Positions 7,295-15,709 of a DNA stretch of 21,497 nucleotides are shown here, in pieces. The position numbers were made by a program, and so were the translations under genes. How positions within the stretch are numbered: the stretch's first letter is position 1; each line of letters starts with the position of its first letter. The stretch comes from an uncultured Methanobrevibacter sp. GTDB lineage: Archaea > Methanobacteriota > Methanobacteria > Methanobacteriales > Methanobacteriaceae. The stretch lies in NCBI GenBank assembly GCA_902795935.1, contig CADBMS010000056.1, positions 1 to 21,497 of the forward strand, given 5' to 3'. The notes below the pieces were generated by a model. That model was not told where the DNA came from. It ran no database searches and saw nothing but the letters and a program-made list of their open reading frames with translations.

Positions 7295-8212
7295 ATGCTT
7301 AATCAACTACAAAAAGAAATAAATGAACTAAAAGAAGAAAAAAATGCGATTTTATTGTGTCATAACTACCAAACGAAAGAAGTGCAAGATATTGCAGATT
7401 TTATAGGAGATTCATTAGAACTCTGTATAAAAGCAAGTCAAATAAGAGATAAAGACATATTAGTATTCTGTGGAGTAGATTTCATGGGGGAAACAGCATA
7501 CCTACTTAATCCTGAAAAAAAAATATTAATACCGGACAATTATGCTAAATGTCCTATGGCCCACATGTTACCTGCAGATATAATTAAAAAGGCTAAAGCA
7601 AAATATCCTGATGCCGCAGTTGTTTTATATGTTAATACATTAGCAGAAGCTAAAGCAGAAGCAGATATTGTATGTACTTCAGCAAACGCCCTTAAAATTA
7701 TTCAAAGTCTAGACGAAGACAAAATACTCTTTGGACCAGATAAAAATTTAGGAAAATATGTTGCTAAACATACAGATAAAACAATAATTCCAATACCTGA
7801 AGATGGCTATTGTTATGTGCATAATAATTTAGACCCTGAAAGATTGTTAATTTTAAAAGAGAAATATCCTGAAGCAGAAGTCTTAGTACATCCAGAAGCC
7901 AATCCTAATGTTCAAAAACTTGCAGATAAAATTTTAAGCACTGGAGGTATGATGAATCATGTTGCAAAATCTGAAAATAATCAATTTCTAATTGTTACAG
8001 AAGTAGATATGTGTACCCGTTTAAACAAAGAATATCCTGAAAAAGAATGCATACCCGCATACACAGATGCATTTTGTGAAACTATGAAATTACACTCTTT
8101 AAAAAAAATCAAGGAATGTCTAATAAAAGAGGAACCTATTATCACAGTTCCTGAAGAACTAGTTGAAAATTCTTTAAAAGCTGTACAAAAAATGATTGAT
8201 ATTTCTAAATAA
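7295..8212 (+). CDS. nadA: Quinolinate synthase A
   Basis: The 305-residue iron-sulfur enzyme condenses iminoaspartate with dihydroxyacetone phosphate to quinolinate, feeding NadC. It shows 'LLCHNYQ' (20-26), 'GDSLELC' (38-44), 'FCGVDFMGETA' (58-68), 'CPMAHM' (86-91), 'CTSANA' (127-132) and 'HPEANP' (199-204). C86, C173 ('GYCYVH') and C261 ('FCETMK') correspond to the three ligands of the 4Fe-4S cluster. Length is normal for archaeal NadA. The ATG has GGAGAT just upstream. The gene converges with the YgjP-type gene, only 15 nt apart. Confidence 0.96.
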   Translation: MLNQLQKEINELKEEKNAILLCHNYQTKEVQDIADFIGDSLELCIKASQIRDKDILVFCGVDFMGETAYLLNPEKKILIPDNYAKCPMAHMLPADIIKKAKAKYPDAAVVLYVNTLAEAKAEADIVCTSANALKIIQSLDEDKILFGPDKNLGKYVAKHTDKTIIPIPEDGYCYVHNNLDPERLLILKEKYPEAEVLVHPEANPNVQKLADKILSTGGMMNHVAKSENNQFLIVTEVDMCTRLNKEYPEKECIPAYTDAFCETMKLHSLKKIKECLIKEEPIITVPEELVENSLKAVQKMIDISK

Positions 8213-8227
8213 GAAATATTATAATCA

Positions 8228-8773
8228 TTATTTTATATTAATAGTAAACCAATAAACAGTTAATTCATCATCTAATTGTTTATAGTTAGGATACCTATTT
8301 TTAATATAATTATAAAAATTTTTATTATGATTAAACTCTTTTAAATGAATTATTTCATGAAAAACAACATATTCTATTAAATAACTTGGCAAATATTTGA
8401 GATTTTTATTAAATTTAAGATTGTGTTTTATATCACAACTACCCCATCTTTTTTTCATTTTACGATAAGAAATTGTATTAATATTTAAATCATACAATTT
8501 GTCATAATCATTGATTAAACTAGATATATATTCTTGTAATTCTAATTCAGTCCTTTCATAATTTAATTCATAAGTTTTAGATAAATTAATTAAATTATTT
8601 TGTTTTAATATCCAATTCTGATTTTTAATCAATAAATCATGAAAATCCGAACAACCCATAGGCAATATCAATTTAAGATAACCTGTTTTAAATTCCATTC
8701 TAGGATGTTTAATTAATCTTCTCTCAATTTTATATTTGATTAATGTGTCTTTAAGCAGGATTTCTTTTAACAT
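8228..8773 (-). CDS. YgjP-type zinc metallopeptidase (DUF45)
   Basis: The 181-residue protein has the YgjP/SprT-like layout: N-terminal beta strands, then 'KMKKRWGSC' (105-113), then the zinc site 'HEIIHLKEFNH' (139-149). H139 and H143 with E140 make the HExxH, and H149 is the likely third ligand. Family members are small cytosolic zinc peptidases of poorly defined substrate, and no signal peptide is seen. The ribosome-binding site at the ATG is weak. The gene follows the MATE gene on the same strand after a 39-nt gap, so cotranscription is possible but not required. Confidence 0.85.
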   Translation of the reverse strand: MLKEILLKDTLIKYKIERRLIKHPRMEFKTGYLKLILPMGCSDFHDLLIKNQNWILKQNNLINLSKTYELNYERTELELQEYISSLINDYDKLYDLNINTISYRKMKKRWGSCDIKHNLKFNKNLKYLPSYLIEYVVFHEIIHLKEFNHNKNFYNYIKNRYPNYKQLDDELTVYWFTINIK

Positions 8774-8812
8774 TTTAATACCAATTAGACAATAATAAAT
8801 ATAAATATTAAT

Positions 8813-10177
8813 TTAAGAGCCAAATTCATATCTTATTTTTTTAATAGTGAATCTAGCGAATGCATAATTCAAGAAACTTGCAGTTGTTCTTCCTACCGCA
8901 AGACCTAACCAGATACCAATTAAACCCCAATTAAAAACTATTCCAAATAAATAAGTTAATGGTACAGCAAAAACAATTTCTCTAACAATTGTCCAAAATA
9001 AACTAATAGTTCCTTTTCCAATACCCTGATATAAAAAAGTTGATGGCATACCTATACCTACAAAAGGAAGAGATAATGTTGCTAATTGTAAGAAAGATGC
9101 AATTCCAGAAACTAAATGAGAAGTTTCAGAGGTATATGCAAAAATATATGCTAATTGATTTGAAAATATTATTAAAATAGCAGTTATAACAACTCCCATA
9201 GCTACAGCAAACTTAACCCCATAAGTATGTGCTCGTGAAATATATTCTCCATTTTTAGCACCATATGCACTACCCACAACTGCAACAATAGCAGCACCAA
9301 TAGCTGAAAGAGGCATTATTCCAAAAAGATATAATCTTTGACCAGATGTGAATACTGCAATACCATAATCTCCACCCACTGTAGATATAAATATTAAATA
9401 CAAAGAAACTGCAATAGACATCATAACCATATCTAAAGAACTAGGAATGCCAACACCTAAAATTGATTTAATTATTTTTGAATCCAATTTAAATTCTCTT
9501 AAATGAACATTAACATATGTGTCTCTTTTAATTAAAATCCAAAATAAAATAAGAATAGCACTAAAAACTGAGCTAACTACTGTTGCAAGAGCTGCTCCTG
9601 CAGAGCCCCAAGCAAATACATAAATAAATATCGGGTCAAAAATTGCATTTAAAACAACACCAAAAATCATAGCGTACATTGCTCTTTTCATATCTCCTTC
9701 ACCACGAAGGATACCTGTTGCACCATTAGATAGCATAAATCCAAATAAACCTAAAAATAAAGGAGTTCCATATTTTAATCCTTCGACTAATGATTCACCA
9801 CTTGCACCATAAAGTTTTAGCAAAGGTTCTTGAACTAATAAAAGCAATATTGTTAAAATCACAGATGCTAATATAAATATTAAAAGAGCATGTTCTGCAG
9901 ACTTATTTGCATTAGTTTTATCTTTTGCACCCACAAAACGACTAATACTGCTTGTAGCACCATTACCCAATCCAACACTTGCACCATTTAAAATCATGAA
10001 TATTGGTGTTACAAACCCTATGCCTGCAATAGCCGATTCTCCAAGGCCAGCCACCCAAATACCATCAATGATATTATAAAATGTAGTTATAATCATTGAA
10101 ATCATTATAGGAATAGCTAATTTTTTTACTGCTGTTTCAGGTTTACCCAACATTAATTCCACATTTTTATTTGACAT
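8813..10177 (-). CDS. MATE-family efflux transporter
   Basis: About 454 residues with 12 hydrophobic segments in two homologous halves, as in MATE/NorM exporters, which move cationic drugs or metabolites out in exchange for Na+ or H+. The early 'IPIMISMIITTFYNIIDGIWVA' stretch and 'GLGNGATSSISRFVGAKD' are family hallmarks, the latter the loop after helix 2. I place the start at ATG 10177-10175 because AGAGGTG (10187-10181) lies 3 nt before it. A GTG at 10183 is in frame, but it is part of that ribosome-binding site and has none of its own. The substrate is unknown. Confidence 0.93.
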   Translation of the reverse strand: MSNKNVELMLGKPETAVKKLAIPIMISMIITTFYNIIDGIWVAGLGESAIAGIGFVTPIFMILNGASVGLGNGATSSISRFVGAKDKTNANKSAEHALLIFILASVILTILLLLVQEPLLKLYGASGESLVEGLKYGTPLFLGLFGFMLSNGATGILRGEGDMKRAMYAMIFGVVLNAIFDPIFIYVFAWGSAGAALATVVSSVFSAILILFWILIKRDTYVNVHLREFKLDSKIIKSILGVGIPSSLDMVMMSIAVSLYLIFISTVGGDYGIAVFTSGQRLYLFGIMPLSAIGAAIVAVVGSAYGAKNGEYISRAHTYGVKFAVAMGVVITAILIIFSNQLAYIFAYTSETSHLVSGIASFLQLATLSLPFVGIGMPSTFLYQGIGKGTISLFWTIVREIVFAVPLTYLFGIVFNWGLIGIWLGLAVGRTTASFLNYAFARFTIKKIRYEFGS

Positions 10178-10258
10178 AAGCACCTCTAATTTAATAAAAT
10201 AAATTATTAATTTTTAATTAAAATATTATTTTCCACCATACATTAACATTTTAAATTA

Positions 10259-11254
10259 TTATTTAGTATACGGTTCTAAAAATTGAAAAATATCTTCTTC
10301 ATATTCTAACATACTATCTGTTCCAATATGTCCACATATTGAATCAAGTATTAATAATTTAGAATTATATATTTTTTCATGTAATGGTATGGCATCTAAT
10401 TCTGGAGGAAAATATTGATCTTGTTTAATTGACATGATTAAAGTTGGTACTTTAATTTTATCCAATTCATCTTCTAAATCATAAGCAATAGCAGCATTAT
10501 TTCTCCAAACAATATCATTTGCATCATCTTGAGATCCTTCTTCACCCATTTCAGCCATACATTTATCAATTTCCTGATTTGTTAAATTCAAACGATAATA
10601 CTCCTTTGATAAACCAAACATATACTCAAATTCTGCTGCATTTTTAGTTGCCATTTTTGGATTAACATCATATTGACCATTTTTATAATTCTCATGAGTT
10701 GTTATTAATTGATTGCTAAATTTAAAATTAGCATAATTCAACCCAGCCACTTGGTAACTAGTAGCTATTGGTATTAAAAAATCCAAACTATCTGGAAAAT
10801 TTACAGCCCATTGTAATGCTTGAAATCCACCCATCGAAGTTCCAATAACTCCCTTTAAATGAGATATATTAAATTTTTCTTTAATGAATTGGAATTGAAA
10901 ATTAACCATATCTTTTATAGTATATTGTGGAAACTTATAAGCTAAAGTATTTGAAGGAGCCGCAGAATTTGGAGATCCTAATGCAGATAATGAAATTATA
11001 AATATGTTTTCAGGGTCAATTGGCCTATTAGGACCAATAATTGGAGATAAACGTTTTACAGAACTTGCATTCCCACTAGATCCGTGAAAATAAATTATGG
11101 CATTAATTATTTCCTTATTTTCATTATATTTTGGATTACCAATAGTTAAATATTCTACATTTAAATTTTCAATAGTTTCCCCATTTTCAAAAGTAAAAGT
11201 ACTTAATACATAATTTTCATGTTTTGGTAAATTTTCTTTAAGATTCCATTTCAT
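10259..11254 (-). CDS. Alpha/beta hydrolase, divergent MetX-like
   Basis: About 331 residues with the alpha/beta-hydrolase fold of the homoserine O-acetyltransferase (MetX) group. Seen are the oxyanion segment 'YFHGSSGN', 'FPQYTIKDMV' (typical of MetX), the nucleophile elbow 'GTSMGGFQALQWA' with Ser140, Asp279 in 'QDQYFPP', and His309 in 'CGHIGTD', numbered from the ATG. Canonical MetX motifs such as the 'GGCxGSTGPSS' loop are altered to 'LGSPNSAAPSN', so the acyl acceptor may not be homoserine. No methionine gene adjoins. The start is ATG 11254 behind GAGTTGAT; the in-frame TTG at 11257 is less likely. Hydrolase or acyltransferase activity is sure, the substrate is not. Confidence 0.82.
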   Translation of the reverse strand: MKWNLKENLPKHENYVLSTFTFENGETIENLNVEYLTIGNPKYNENKEIINAIIYFHGSSGNASSVKRLSPIIGPNRPIDPENIFIISLSALGSPNSAAPSNTLAYKFPQYTIKDMVNFQFQFIKEKFNISHLKGVIGTSMGGFQALQWAVNFPDSLDFLIPIATSYQVAGLNYANFKFSNQLITTHENYKNGQYDVNPKMATKNAAEFEYMFGLSKEYYRLNLTNQEIDKCMAEMGEEGSQDDANDIVWRNNAAIAYDLEDELDKIKVPTLIMSIKQDQYFPPELDAIPLHEKIYNSKLLILDSICGHIGTDSMLEYEEDIFQFLEPYTK

Positions 11255-11404
11255 CAAATCAACTCTATTAAATTAAAATATTTAACATTCACACGTATAA
11301 TCAATGAAAATATCTCATGTTCACTATAACATTACATAAACAGAAAATAAATATTTCTATCAAGTTATTGATTATTAAATGAGAGGTATTCATTCTATTC
11401 AACT

Positions 11405-11419
11405 AAAGCATATATACTT
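11405..11419 (+). promoter_or_regulatory. Candidate promoter element upstream of the unknown-nucS pair
   Basis: AAAGCATATATACTT is identical to the element at 2219-2233 and resembles BRE plus TATA. It lies 134 nt before the ATG at 11553. A second TATA-like stretch (about 11470-11485) is also possible. The 298-nt divergent spacer otherwise holds no ORF or clear structure. Confidence 0.35.
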
Positions 11420-11552
11420 AATATAATTAGAGTAATTAGTATTAGTAATATGTATATCATCATACAAGAATTTATTTATAAAGTATTTTTATCTTTTCAA
11501 CTTATATAACTGATTAAACATATAAAAAAAATAAATTGGAGATTAAGAAAAT

Positions 11553-11936
11553 ATGCTAAAAACTGATGATGTTGTTGAATTACAAGAAAAATTATTCATC
11601 ATTTATAAGTACATTTCTCAACAAAAATCGCTTAAAAACTTTTTTTATCAAGGATTAGAAAATGAAATGCCTAAACGAGATTTAAGTAAAAACACAATGG
11701 TAAAAACATTAGTTGAAACTGAAAATTCCATTAAAATTTTAAAAGAATGCATATTAGATCTAGAATCAATGAAACCTCCAAAATTAAGGAAAAGTAATAA
11801 TATTAACAATAAAAATGAATTATTCCATGTTTTACTTTTAGAAACCAATCTAGAATATTTAACAATGAAATATTCTCTAAAAGATTCTGATGAAATTGAA
11901 AAATTAAATATTGAACATTTAATTGAATTAATTTAA
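11553..11936 (+). CDS. Unrecognised helical protein upstream of nucS
   Basis: I do not recognise this 127-residue protein. It is Lys/Glu/Leu-rich and probably all-helical, with helices near 5-30, 47-71 and 88-126 separated by a Pro/Lys/Asn-rich stretch (73-87). There are no cysteine pairs, membrane segments or signal peptide. The ATG has GGAGAT 9 nt upstream, so it looks truly translated. The opposite-strand frame inside it has no such support. It ends 28 nt before nucS on the same strand, which suggests cotranscription. A role beside the mismatch endonuclease is possible but only contextual. Confidence 0.65.
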   Translation: MLKTDDVVELQEKLFIIYKYISQQKSLKNFFYQGLENEMPKRDLSKNTMVKTLVETENSIKILKECILDLESMKPPKLRKSNNINNKNELFHVLLLETNLEYLTMKYSLKDSDEIEKLNIEHLIELI

Positions 11937-11964
11937 CTAAATAAAATTACTTTACTGATTAAAT

Positions 11965-12717
11965 ATGAAATTTATATCTAAAAACAATCCAACCCCACAA
12001 GAAACATGTGAAATAATTAACGAGGGTTTACGTAAAAAAGCCATGATTACATTATATTCATGCTGCTGTGCTAAATACAACGGTAGAGCAAAAAGTCAAT
12101 TAGGATTAGGAGAACGTATGATTCTTATAAAACCAGACGGTTCATTTATGATTCACCAAAACCATAAATTAGATCCTGTTAATTGGCAACCCCCAAAATC
12201 ACATTCTAAAGTTAAAATAAAAGATGATATTGTTTTTTTAGAGAGTGTTCGAAGATCTCCTGAAGAACATCTACTTGTAAAACTGAATACAACATATTTA
12301 GTTTCATATTGTTTAGTTCGTGACTCTGAAGACTTAGAAGTTACAGGTCATGAAAAAGACATGGGCAAAATGCTTTGGAAACATCCAAATATGATTGAAA
12401 ATGGATTCAGACCTACAAATATGGAATATGCAACTGAAAGTGGGTTTATTGATATTTTAGGTAAAGACAAAAATGGTTTTTTAACTATTCTTGAATTAAA
12501 AAGTCGAAAAGCAGGTGTAAGTGCAGTTAAACAATTACTTAGATATGTTAATGATTTTAAAGAAGATAAATCTCATGTTAGAGGGATTTTAGTAGCACCA
12601 GGAGTTACTGATGATGCTCAAGAAATGTTAGATAAGTATGAATTAGAATTTAAAATGGTTAAACCTCCTAAAGAATTAAAAATTGATAAAAAGGTTACTT
12701 TAGACTTTTTCTTATAA
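11965..12717 (+). CDS. nucS: Endonuclease NucS / EndoMS
   Basis: The 250-residue protein has the two NucS domains. The N-terminal DNA-binding and dimerisation half carries 'GRAKSQLGLGERMILIKPDGS' (40-60) and 'DPVNWQPP' (70-77). The C-terminal RecB-like nuclease half has D163 ('GFIDIL') and E177-x-K179 ('LELKSR'). Archaeal NucS/EndoMS makes double-strand cuts at mismatches, acts with PCNA, and was also described on branched DNA. It replaces MutS/MutL repair in many archaea. The C-terminal 'VTLDFFL' resembles a PCNA-binding end. The ATG has only a weak TGAT match upstream, so translation may be coupled to the upstream gene. It converges with the VWA gene, 13 nt apart. Confidence 0.95.
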   Translation: MKFISKNNPTPQETCEIINEGLRKKAMITLYSCCCAKYNGRAKSQLGLGERMILIKPDGSFMIHQNHKLDPVNWQPPKSHSKVKIKDDIVFLESVRRSPEEHLLVKLNTTYLVSYCLVRDSEDLEVTGHEKDMGKMLWKHPNMIENGFRPTNMEYATESGFIDILGKDKNGFLTILELKSRKAGVSAVKQLLRYVNDFKEDKSHVRGILVAPGVTDDAQEMLDKYELEFKMVKPPKELKIDKKVTLDFFL

Positions 12718-12730
12718 GTTAAAATCTTTG

Positions 12731-13918
12731 CTACAGATATTCTATTAATTCTGCGAGTTGTCTTAAATTCCCAACTTCCTTAACTATTGCACCAGCATCT
12801 TGATATTCTTTAACAGCACTATCCACAACATTCCATTTTATCTTTGGTTCAGGGTTCAAAATTACAACTTTTTTAGATTTATTTACCATTTTTTCTATTA
12901 AATCAGAACTAGTTGGTTTTCCATATTTTTTAGGGCCTGCCCAATCTCGACAGTCAGTTAATATTAAAATTATTGATTTATTATTCAAATTTGCTTGCTT
13001 AATGAAACTTGTAAATGCAAGATCCATATTTGATATTCCATGAACCATACCCCTCCTTATACGCATTTCACGAATCTTTAGAAAAGCAGAATGTATGTCA
13101 TGTTCTCTCAATGCAAGCGTAGTTTCTATTGCCTTATTATCAAAATCAAAAAATCTAGAATGATTGAATGATTTTTGTGAAGAATAAACCATACAAAAAA
13201 ACCAATTAGTTATCCAATCACAAGATCCACTAATATCACACAAAAAATAATGTTTGTTCTTCCTCATTTGGGGTTTTCTCTTTTCAAGTTCAAGAAGTGT
13301 TCCACCATATTTTAAATTTTTCCTAATAGTTTTATTCATATCAATTTTACGTGTTTTTGAATGACGATATCTTCTTGTTCTTTTATTAGCTACTTTTTTA
13401 CCTAACTTTTGACATAAGTTAATCAATTCTGGTGAAAAAAAGTCTAAAGAATTTATATCCCTATCCAACAAATGTTGATCAGTAAATTCATCGTTATATG
13501 GTAAATTTAATTCCGCATCCACTTCATTTAGTGTTTTCGGCATTTTTATTTGTATTTCTCGTGTTTTTTGTGATTTTAAGTTATAATTTACTTTAGGAGG
13601 TCTAACCCTATTAGACCATACCTTTTTTTTACTCTTTTTATTCTTTTTTTCAATTTCAAGAGTATTTTCTTTATTAGAAATATCTTGTTGAAATAGTTGA
13701 TTATAAACTTTTTTAAAAATTTCTTTTTGTGATTGCTCTTTTACATATATTATTTCTAATGTTTCCTGAAGCACATCTTGATCTTGTATTTCATCTAAAT
13801 CTATAACTTTTATTGCAGTTTGAGTACTTCTTATACTTGCAGGTAACTTATTTTTTCTTAATTCTTGTGATAATTGAATAATTTGTTGTTGTTCAATTTT
13901 CAAAATCATATACCTCAT
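12731..13918 (-). CDS. CoxE-like VWA domain protein
   Basis: The 395-residue protein has a basic, low-complexity N-terminal half (about 60-125 rich in Lys/Gln/Asn) and a C-terminal von Willebrand A domain. The MIDAS motif is 'DISGSC' (228-233) with a later 'LTDCRDW' (320-326), as in CoxE/YehP-type proteins. Such proteins work with MoxR-type AAA ATPases as chaperone pairs that mature or activate other complexes. The MIDAS Cys, where many have Met, is a mild oddity. The start ATG at 13918 overlaps the stop of the upstream AAA gene (TAATG), indicating translational coupling. An in-frame ATG at 13909 is an alternative, with GAGGT just before it. The client is unknown; no metalloenzyme operon is adjacent. 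Confidence 0.85.
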   Translation of the reverse strand: MRYMILKIEQQQIIQLSQELRKNKLPASIRSTQTAIKVIDLDEIQDQDVLQETLEIIYVKEQSQKEIFKKVYNQLFQQDISNKENTLEIEKKNKKSKKKVWSNRVRPPKVNYNLKSQKTREIQIKMPKTLNEVDAELNLPYNDEFTDQHLLDRDINSLDFFSPELINLCQKLGKKVANKRTRRYRHSKTRKIDMNKTIRKNLKYGGTLLELEKRKPQMRKNKHYFLCDISGSCDWITNWFFCMVYSSQKSFNHSRFFDFDNKAIETTLALREHDIHSAFLKIREMRIRRGMVHGISNMDLAFTSFIKQANLNNKSIILILTDCRDWAGPKKYGKPTSSDLIEKMVNKSKKVVILNPEPKIKWNVVDSAVKEYQDAGAIVKEVGNLRQLAELIEYL

Positions 13919-14766
13919 TAAAAACGAAAATCCTTTTTCACTTTAACTACATCATCCTTTGATTTAAGTGCAACATCAAGAGTTTCATTAAAAGAATCTT
14001 CATCTAACTTATTATAATTTAGATATAGCATTGTTTTAACCCAATCTATAGTGGCACGTATAGATGGTTTTTTCAATATTTGCATATTTCGTATTTTTTG
14101 TATTGCAGATACTATATCTGAAACTAATTTTTCTGAAGCAGAAGGAATTATAGTTTTAACTATCTTCATTTCCCTTTCGAAATCAGGATAATCTATAAAT
14201 AAATATAAACACCTATCTTTAGTTTCATCAAGTAAATTTCTTTGAGAATTAGATGTTAAAAACACTTGTAAATCATTTTTTAAATCAAATGTCCCTAAAT
14301 CATTAATAGTTATCTGTTTTTCACCCAATGCTTGTAATAAAAAACTTTCAAATTCTTCATCCGCTTTATCAATCTCATCAATCAGTAAAATAGAAGATTT
14401 ATCATTAATAAATGCAGATAATAAAGGCCTTTTTATGAAAAATTCTTCATTAAAAATATTATTATCATCATCTTTAAGTTTAGACATTTCCAAATTCAAT
14501 AATTGTTTTTGATAATTCCACTCACCAACAATCTGCTCAAAGGTTATACCCTCATAACACTGAATTCTAAAGAAATCTTTATTGAAAGCACGGGCCACTG
14601 CTTTAGATAATTCAGTTTTACCCGTTCCAGGCGGCCCCTCAACTAAAATCGGTTTTTCTAATTTTTCTGATAAAAATAATGTTAATGCAATTTTTTTATT
14701 AGGCAAATACTGATTTTTTGATAACAAAACTTCAATATTATTTATTTCATTTTCAGAATCATTCAT
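13918..14766 (-). CDS. MoxR-type AAA+ ATPase
   Basis: The 282-residue AAA+ protein has Walker A 'GPPGTGKT' (44-51), Walker B 'ILLIDEID' (126-133), a sensor-1 Asn in 'FLTSNSQR' (169-176) and 'DETKDRC' (180-186) as the likely arginine-finger region. This is the MoxR/CoxD group. It overlaps the downstream VWA gene by one base, the classic MoxR-VWA pairing in which the ATPase remodels a client presented by the VWA partner. The ATG is preceded by a G-rich AGGGG about 12 nt upstream. It is divergent from the Nit2-like gene over 87 nt. The client is not evident from context. Confidence 0.9.
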   Translation of the reverse strand: MNDSENEINNIEVLLSKNQYLPNKKIALTLFLSEKLEKPILVEGPPGTGKTELSKAVARAFNKDFFRIQCYEGITFEQIVGEWNYQKQLLNLEMSKLKDDDNNIFNEEFFIKRPLLSAFINDKSSILLIDEIDKADEEFESFLLQALGEKQITINDLGTFDLKNDLQVFLTSNSQRNLLDETKDRCLYLFIDYPDFEREMKIVKTIIPSASEKLVSDIVSAIQKIRNMQILKKPSIRATIDWVKTMLYLNYNKLDEDSFNETLDVALKSKDDVVKVKKDFRF

Positions 14767-14853
14767 GACTAAAAAAACCCCTACATTTTAATAATATATA
14801 CTTTTAATTAAAACATATACTTTATAATATATTTAATTAATTTATATTAAACT

Positions 14854-15708
14854 ATGAGAAATAATGTAAAAATGAATTTAAAAGTAGCCCTCTGCCAAAT
14901 GCATGTAATTGATAATAAAAAGAAAAACCTGATTAATGCTAAAAAAATGATAAAAGAAGCTAGTTCTGAAAATGTAGACCTAATTATATTACCAGAAATG
15001 TTTAATTGTCCATACAATAATGAAAAATTTATAGAATATGCTGAAAATAAAAATAATAGTGAAACTTTAATATTCATATCAAATCTAGCTAAAAAATATA
15101 AAGTAGATATTGTTGCAGGATCAATTCCCGAAGAAGAAAATCAGAAAATTTACAATACAAGTTTTGTTTTCAATAAAAAAGGAAAAATTGTTGGTTCCCA
15201 TAGAAAAATGCATTTATTTGATATAAATGTACCTAATAAGATTAAATTTATAGAATCAGATACTTTAAGTCCTGGAAATGAATTCAATGTTATAAATATG
15301 GATTATTATAACTTAGGGTTAGGCATATGTTATGATATTAGATTTCCAGAATTATCCCGAATATTGACATTAAATAATGCAGATATATTAGTATTCCCTG
15401 GTGCATTTAACTACACAACAGGACCACCACATTGGAAATTATTATTACGCTCACGTGCACTAGATAATCAAGTTTATGTTTTAGCATGTTCTCCTTCAAG
15501 TGATGAAAATAGCGATTACAATGCATACGGCCATTCAATGATTGCAGATCCTTGGGGAACTATTATTGCTGAAGCAGAAAATGAAGAAGAAATTGTATAT
15601 GGTAATTTAAATTTAGATAAAATAAAAGAAATACGCAATCAAATACCTGTTTTAAAAAATAGACGTATCGATTTATATAATTTAAAAATAAATGAAATAA
15701 AAAAATAA
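14854..15708 (+). CDS. Carbon-nitrogen hydrolase, Nit2/omega-amidase-like
   Basis: The 284-residue nitrilase-superfamily enzyme has the Glu-Lys-Cys triad: E48 ('LPEMFNCPY'), K118 ('HRKMHLFDI') and C159 ('GICYDIRFPEL'). 'GAFNYTTGPPHW' and 'DPWG' add support. The motifs are closest to Nit2/omega-amidases, which hydrolyse 2-oxoglutaramate, 2-oxosuccinamate or deaminated glutathione. A metabolite-repair role is likely, but the substrate is not proven. No ribosome-binding site precedes the ATG at 14854, and a TATA-like stretch lies about 27 nt upstream, so the mRNA may be leaderless. ATG 14872 (residue 7) is an alternative. It converges with the HEAT gene, one base apart. Confidence 0.92.
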   Translation: MRNNVKMNLKVALCQMHVIDNKKKNLINAKKMIKEASSENVDLIILPEMFNCPYNNEKFIEYAENKNNSETLIFISNLAKKYKVDIVAGSIPEEENQKIYNTSFVFNKKGKIVGSHRKMHLFDINVPNKIKFIESDTLSPGNEFNVINMDYYNLGLGICYDIRFPELSRILTLNNADILVFPGAFNYTTGPPHWKLLLRSRALDNQVYVLACSPSSDENSDYNAYGHSMIADPWGTIIAEAENEEEIVYGNLNLDKIKEIRNQIPVLKNRRIDLYNLKINEIKK

Positions 15709-15709
15709 A

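Noticed and set aside
4445..8212. A single NAD biosynthesis operon
   Set aside because: nadC and nadA are on opposite strands with rnz and mscS between them, so they cannot share a transcript.
11648..11848. Minus-strand open frame opposite the unknown gene before nucS
   Set aside because: Phe/Leu/Ser-rich antisense of a lysine/glutamate-rich gene; the plus-strand frame is longer and has a good ribosome-binding site.
14847..15077. Minus-strand open frame opposite the start of the Nit2-like gene
   Set aside because: Hydrophobic antisense artefact overlapping conserved catalytic-Glu coding sequence.
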